From Bacteroidota bacterium (lineage in GTDB: Bacteria > Bacteroidota > Bacteroidia > Flavobacteriales > Flavobacteriaceae), in the NCBI GenBank assembly GCA_023434025.1, contig JAEYTL010000014.1, positions 1 to 9,135 of the forward strand: a stretch of 9,135 bases of DNA. The letters are read 5' to 3'. Shown in pieces: positions 5,197-9,135 of the stretch. Position numbers and translations under genes: made by a program. How positions within the stretch are numbered: the first letter of the stretch is position 1; each line of letters opens with the position of its first letter. The notes under the pieces are model-generated. The model searched no databases. It worked only from the letters and a program-made list of their open reading frames with translations, and was not told the origin of the DNA.

Positions 5197-7062
5197 TCAC
5201 AATTGCATCAGCAGGTCGAGCATGTCTTTCACCACGGACATGACACGCGCGTTGGCGGCATAGGCGTTCTGCAACGTCAGAAGATTGGCCATCTCTTGAT
5301 CGACATTGACGCTGGCCGCGTCGTCGTAGCGCTGCTGGAGCGCATTCAGAACGACGTCCTGGCCCTGCTTGAGATTGGCCGCCGCGTCGGCATTTTGACC
5401 CTGCAGGCTGATCACCTGACGCAGATAAGTCGACATCGAGCCCGAGAACGGGGCGCCGGTGGTACCGATTCCCGTGCGCGGTGGGAAAAGCTGGGTGGCG
5501 CTGCCGAGCTGCTGATACAGGAAGTCTGGCCGCGTCGTATCGCCGGAAGCAACGCCGGATGCGTATTTCACCAGCGCCGCCGGGTTGGCGATCAGTGACA
5601 CATTGACCGAAATGCGCCCGGCCAGCCCCGTGATCTGGGAACCCACACCATCAATCGCGCCGGAATAGATCGACGTACCGTCGGTGAAGAACGGCAGCTG
5701 GCTGGTGCCGTTGGCCATCGTCGTGGCGGTCTTGGTCGTCGTCACGCCGCTGACGTTGACAATGTTGCCGGCGCCGTCGTCGAGAACACGCAAGGTCGTG
5801 CCCGACGGGTTCGAGGCCACCATGCCGGTCGAACCGAGCGCCGAGGCGATCTGCCCAAAGACCGTGGTCATGCCGCTGGAGAAATCGATGCCGACCACCC
5901 GGTCGTTGGGATTGGCCGTAACGTCGTTCGACAGCGGCAGCGCGCTCGGATCGTCGACCCGCACCAGGGTCAGCGTGCGTGGCGTATTGGTTAGCCCGTC
6001 CGTGTAGTTGATGGTGATGGTATTGCCGGCCGACAGGCCGCTGATGTCAATGTCGAAGCCGTTCTGTGGGCCCGACGTGACCGCCGTTCCCGACGCGGTC
6101 GTATCGGACAGGGCGCTCGCCATCACCGCCGCGAAGGCGTCGAGCTGATTCTGCGCTTGAACCAGATCCTGGTCGCGCATCTGCAGATAGCCGGCGATCT
6201 TGCCGGAACGGATAGCGTTGGTCTGGATGAGGTCGACGGTGCTGCCGTTGGCCGAGGTCAGCGTCAGAGTGCCGACGCCGCGCTTGTCGGGATCCGCGCT
6301 CCACACCGTATTCGCCGACACGGTGCCGGCGGTGTCGAACCCGAGCACCGCCGCCGTCCGGCTGACAAGCTGCACACCCGAATTGGTAAAGATCGTCAGC
6401 TGGTTGCGATCGCCGGCGACGACGTTGATGTCCATCAGCTGCGACAGCTTGTCGACATAGGCGTCTCGCTGGTCAAGCAGCAGCGCGGCCGATGAGTCGA
6501 TGACGCTGACGCCCGATAACTGGGCATTGATGGCCGCGATGTGCTGCATCGCGTCGTTGGCCTGATCGACCGAGTCCGAGAGACCCAGTTCTGCCGCGCT
6601 GCGCAGCGACTGGATCTGACTGGTCATCGAATTGAGCTGCTCGGCCAGAAGCCGGGCCGTACTGACGACACCGGCCTGCGCAGAAGAGTCGTCGGGACTC
6701 GATGCCAGCGTCTGTAGCGACGACGTGAAATTATTGTACATCGTATCCAGCGCCGTCGCCGAGCCGGGCGTCCCGTAGACGCTCTGGAGCTGATCGTAAA
6801 ACTGGGCGCGGATCGTCGCGTAACTCGCTCCCGAGTTCTCGACACGCAATTGCTTCTGCACGTAGGTGTCGAGTTCGCGCTGCACCGAGACGGTACGAAC
6901 GCCTACCGCGGTGCCATTTGCCGCGGTAGCGATCTGGTTTGGCGTCTTGCGGACATAGCCCGGCGTGCCGGCATTGGCGACGTTCGCCGACACCAGCGCG
7001 AGGTTGGACTGCGTGGTATTCAACCCCGCGATCGAGGAGATCAGCGCCTGTGACAGACTCAT
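5197..7062 (-). CDS. flgK: FlgK, hook-filament junction protein (HAP1)
   Basis: FlgK forms the first ring on the hook tip. The 621-aa protein starts MSLSQALISSIAGLNTTQSN, with the rod/hook-type N-terminal motif LVSANVANAGTPGYVRK, followed by a long helical region (about 85-215) typical of FlgK (LDTMYNNFTSSLQTLASSPDD, AALLLDQRDAYVDKLSQLMDI). A beta-rich region at about 336-450 (FDIDISGLSAGNTITINY) resembles flagellin-IN modules. The C-terminus (NVDQEMANLLTLQNAYAANA, about 584-603) is the FlgK/FlgE-type helix. E. coli FlgK is 547 aa, so it is modestly longer. The start at 7062 lies 34 bases after flgE; an AGGAA (7079-7075) sits about 12 bases upstream, rather far, so initiation may depend on coupling. 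Second gene of the flgE-flgK-flgL operon. Confidence 0.96.
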   Translation of the reverse strand: MSLSQALISSIAGLNTTQSNLALVSANVANAGTPGYVRKTPNQIATAANGTAVGVRTVSVQRELDTYVQKQLRVENSGASYATIRAQFYDQLQSVYGTPGSATALDTMYNNFTSSLQTLASSPDDSSAQAGVVSTARLLAEQLNSMTSQIQSLRSAAELGLSDSVDQANDAMQHIAAINAQLSGVSVIDSSAALLLDQRDAYVDKLSQLMDINVVAGDRNQLTIFTNSGVQLVSRTAAVLGFDTAGTVSANTVWSADPDKRGVGTLTLTSANGSTVDLIQTNAIRSGKIAGYLQMRDQDLVQAQNQLDAFAAVMASALSDTTASGTAVTSGPQNGFDIDISGLSAGNTITINYTDGLTNTPRTLTLVRVDDPSALPLSNDVTANPNDRVVGIDFSSGMTTVFGQIASALGSTGMVASNPSGTTLRVLDDGAGNIVNVSGVTTTKTATTMANGTSQLPFFTDGTSIYSGAIDGVGSQITGLAGRISVNVSLIANPAALVKYASGVASGDTTRPDFLYQQLGSATQLFPPRTGIGTTGAPFSGSMSTYLRQVISLQGQNADAAANLKQGQDVVLNALQQRYDDAASVNVDQEMANLLTLQNAYAANARVMSVVKDMLDLLMQL

Positions 7063-7096
7063 GGCCGGCCGCCGTTCCTAACCACGTTTAAATCCG

Positions 7097-9094
7097 CTAG
7101 CGGATGACGTTCAGCAGATCTTGGATCATCGTATTCGTCGTCGTGATGACCTTGGTATTGGCCGAGTAGGCCTGCTGAGTGACGATCAGCTTGGTGAACT
7201 CGTCGGCAATGTCTGTATTGGAGCCCTCGAGCGACGAGCCAAGGATCTTGCCGGCCGCACCGTAAGTCGGCGTGCCGGATTCGGCCGTGGCGCCGAAGGC
7301 ACCGCCGTCGAGCTTCTTCAGGCCGTTGGCGCCGGAGAAGTTGGCGAGCGTCACTTCCGCCATATCGATCGTGCGACCGTTCGAATACGTACCGACGATA
7401 CGTCCCTTGTCGCTCACCGCGATTGTCTGCAGTTCGCCGGCACCGAAGCCGTTCTGCTCGAACTGGTTGACCTTCACCGAACCGTTGGAGTCGGAATATT
7501 GGGTGACGCCGCCGGTCGAGTGCACGATACGGAGCGTGCCGAGGGCGACACCGTTAACGGTGACGTTATTGAGCGTAACGGAATTGATGGACGGCGTCAG
7601 AGACCCGTTGGCCGAGAAGGAGTAATCGACCCCGACGTTCTGCCACGCGGTTTGAGTCCCTGTCGCGTTGGAGTCCACCGAATAGAACATGTTCCATTTG
7701 TCGGTATGCCCGGCGCCGAGCGAGGCCGCATCGACCTTCGCCCAGCGGATCTGGACGTTAACCGCCGAACCAGCGACGTCGTAGGCGGTGACGGCACCGC
7801 CGGCGATGGTCTCGGTCAGGAAGGTCGACTGATCCTGTGCGACCACGGTGCTGTTCGACGGCAAGGCCGTCGACGTCCGGATGCCGAAATTGCGCGCCGT
7901 CGCTGTGCCGCCGACCGTGATGCTGTCGGTGTTGGTCGCCGCTGAAACGGTGATGTTGCCGTTCAGGGGGTCGGCCGAGGCGGTGCCGCCGACGAGGCCG
8001 GCAAGCGCGACGTTCAGATCGGCCAACGTCACGATGTCGCCGGGCCCGAAGGTGAGCGTCAAGGTCGGGTTGGAGCCGACCTTGAAAGTCAGAGTCTGGC
8101 CTGCCGCGGCAATGCCTTGCGTGATCAGGTTGGTAGCGTTGGTAGTGCCGACCGACAAGCCGAGTTCAGTCAGGATGGCCAGGGTACTGCCGCCGCCAAT
8201 CGCAATATTGGTGGTGGCATCGGTGCCTTGCAGGACCAACTCGTGCGTGACGGGATCGATGGTGGCAGACACGTTGGTGGTCGCGGTTTGCAGATTGATC
8301 GCTGCCGCCACGGCCGCAGCGTTGTCGCCGGCCACGATCGTAATCGGCGTGCCGTTGATTTCGAGGGTGCCGCCGACCGACGCCAGCGAGTTCAGATCGG
8401 CCGAGCCGGTCAGCAACGCGGCAGCATCCGGCGAGACCGTCGCGCCGTAGCCGATCAACTTCGCCACTGTCGGGGCGCCATTGACAGGATTGGCGCTGTA
8501 GTTCGCCGGATTGAGCAGTTCGGACCCGGGCACAGCCGTGTCGGCACTCACCGTCTTGGGATAAGCCGGCAGGTTGGCGCGGTAGTTGAGTTCGCTCGTG
8601 GGGGTTGCGGGCAGGAAGCCGTTCTGGAACTGCAGCATTTCCGGCACGCTGCCCGCGAGGTTGCCGGTGGTCGCGTCGACCGGGATGCCCATCAGGTAGT
8701 AGCCGGCGCCGTTCACCAGATAGCCGTTCTGGTCGAGCGTGAAGTCGCCGCGGCGGGTGTAGAGATCGACGCCGGAGAAGTTCGGGCGTCCGTCGGCAAA
8801 GCTTTCCGGCTTCTGCACGACGAAGAAGCCGCCGCCGTTGATGGCCATGAAGGTCGGCACCGAGGCGTTCTGCACGTCGCCCTGCACCGTATTGGTCTGG
8901 CGCGACAAGGCCACCGTGTTGCCGGCGATCTGCTTCGACGGGATGTTGTCCTGAAGCAGGTCGGTGAAGCTGGTGTCGGTTCGCTTGAACGCTGTGGTCT
9001 GCGAGTTGGCGATGTTGCCCGAGACGTTCTGGAGGGCGAAGGCCTGAGCCTGCATGCCCGTCACAGCGGTGGTGAGTGCGCCGAAGATACCCAT
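7097..9094 (-). CDS. flgE: FlgE, flagellar hook protein, enlarged (665 aa)
   Basis: FlgE polymerises into the curved universal joint between rod and filament. The N-terminus has the rod/hook motif (residues 4-40: FGALTTAVTGMQAQAFALQN, then SGNIANSQTTAFKR). The D1 region carries INGGGFFVVQKPE and YTRRGDFTLDQNGYLVNGAG. A FlaE-like D2 domain runs about 430-545 (AYDVAGSAVNVQIRWAK onward). The C-terminal motif is LEGSNTDIADEFTKLIVTQQ, then AYSANTKVITT (about 620-650). Salmonella FlgE is 403 aa; the extra length lies mainly at about 230-400, which holds two IN-like beta modules (LEINGTPITIVAGDNAAAVA near 243; QTLTFKVGSNPTLTL near 331). The start at 9094 has AAGGA (9104-9100) 5 bases upstream. FlgF and FlgG share the ends but are far shorter. 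First gene of the minus-strand operon within the window. Confidence 0.95.
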   Translation of the reverse strand: MGIFGALTTAVTGMQAQAFALQNVSGNIANSQTTAFKRTDTSFTDLLQDNIPSKQIAGNTVALSRQTNTVQGDVQNASVPTFMAINGGGFFVVQKPESFADGRPNFSGVDLYTRRGDFTLDQNGYLVNGAGYYLMGIPVDATTGNLAGSVPEMLQFQNGFLPATPTSELNYRANLPAYPKTVSADTAVPGSELLNPANYSANPVNGAPTVAKLIGYGATVSPDAAALLTGSADLNSLASVGGTLEINGTPITIVAGDNAAAVAAAINLQTATTNVSATIDPVTHELVLQGTDATTNIAIGGGSTLAILTELGLSVGTTNATNLITQGIAAAGQTLTFKVGSNPTLTLTFGPGDIVTLADLNVALAGLVGGTASADPLNGNITVSAATNTDSITVGGTATARNFGIRTSTALPSNSTVVAQDQSTFLTETIAGGAVTAYDVAGSAVNVQIRWAKVDAASLGAGHTDKWNMFYSVDSNATGTQTAWQNVGVDYSFSANGSLTPSINSVTLNNVTVNGVALGTLRIVHSTGGVTQYSDSNGSVKVNQFEQNGFGAGELQTIAVSDKGRIVGTYSNGRTIDMAEVTLANFSGANGLKKLDGGAFGATAESGTPTYGAAGKILGSSLEGSNTDIADEFTKLIVTQQAYSANTKVITTTNTMIQDLLNVIR

Positions 9095-9135
9095 GACTGT
9101 CCTTCTCCACGGTCGTGCCGCCGCCCGCTCCGGGC
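9095..9135 (-). promoter_or_regulatory. Leader of flgE with strong ribosome binding site
   Basis: On the minus strand GGAGAAGGA (9108-9100) precedes the flgE ATG by 5 bases. The promoter, if any, lies outside the window. Confidence 0.6.

Noticed and set aside
7121..7945. 274-codon plus-strand frame opposite flgE
   Set aside because: It lies entirely opposite conserved FlgE coding sequence, is Arg/Gly/Val-rich, and shows no recognisable motif or ribosome site.
8166..9110. 314-codon minus-strand frame overlapping the flgE start
   Set aside because: It is a frame-shifted shadow of flgE on the same strand; the flgE frame carries the conserved hook motifs and this frame is Arg/His-rich noise.

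Overview
The window is a flagellar gene cluster from a GC-rich alphaproteobacterium. The flagellin start MANGITLSAGVRANLLSLQN, the FlbT/FlaF pair and the unusually large hook and hook-filament proteins point to Hyphomicrobiales of the Bradyrhizobium/Rhodopseudomonas/Xanthobacteraceae kind. That placement is inferred from recognised protein style, not from a database search. I see no transposase, phage, CRISPR, tRNA or rRNA feature.

Layout. Positions 1-242 hold the 3' end of one flagellin gene. A 324-bp gap (243-566) follows, with GC-rich hairpins, an AT-rich block carrying sequences that match the CtrA operator, and a leader with small hairpins. A second, complete, very large flagellin (717 aa, 567-2720) comes next and ends at a strong intrinsic terminator. 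Then flbT and flaF (2847-3585, + strand) overlap by 74 nt and end at a second strong terminator. From the opposite end, flgE (hook), flgK and flgL (the two hook-filament junction proteins) run on the minus strand (9094 down to 3684), tightly packed as an operon that converges on flaF.

How they work together. FlgE builds the hook, FlgK and FlgL cap the hook and join it to the filament, and the flagellins build the filament. FlbT and FlaF are the alphaproteobacterial regulators that match flagellin synthesis to assembly. All four complete axial proteins are enlarged relative to enterobacterial homologues by beta-rich, Thr/Gly/Asn-rich insertions resembling flagellin-IN/hook outer modules. This suggests a thick flagellum with an elaborate outer surface.

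The main points for a second look are: a candidate CtrA operator in front of the large flagellin; a 161-bp near-identical tract shared by the two flagellin 3' ends, which looks like gene conversion; the long flbT/flaF overlap next to an AT-rich, rare-codon patch; and the modular repeat expansion of the filament protein. Nothing here amounts to a wholly undescribed system; it is a recognisable flagellar locus with some unusual details.
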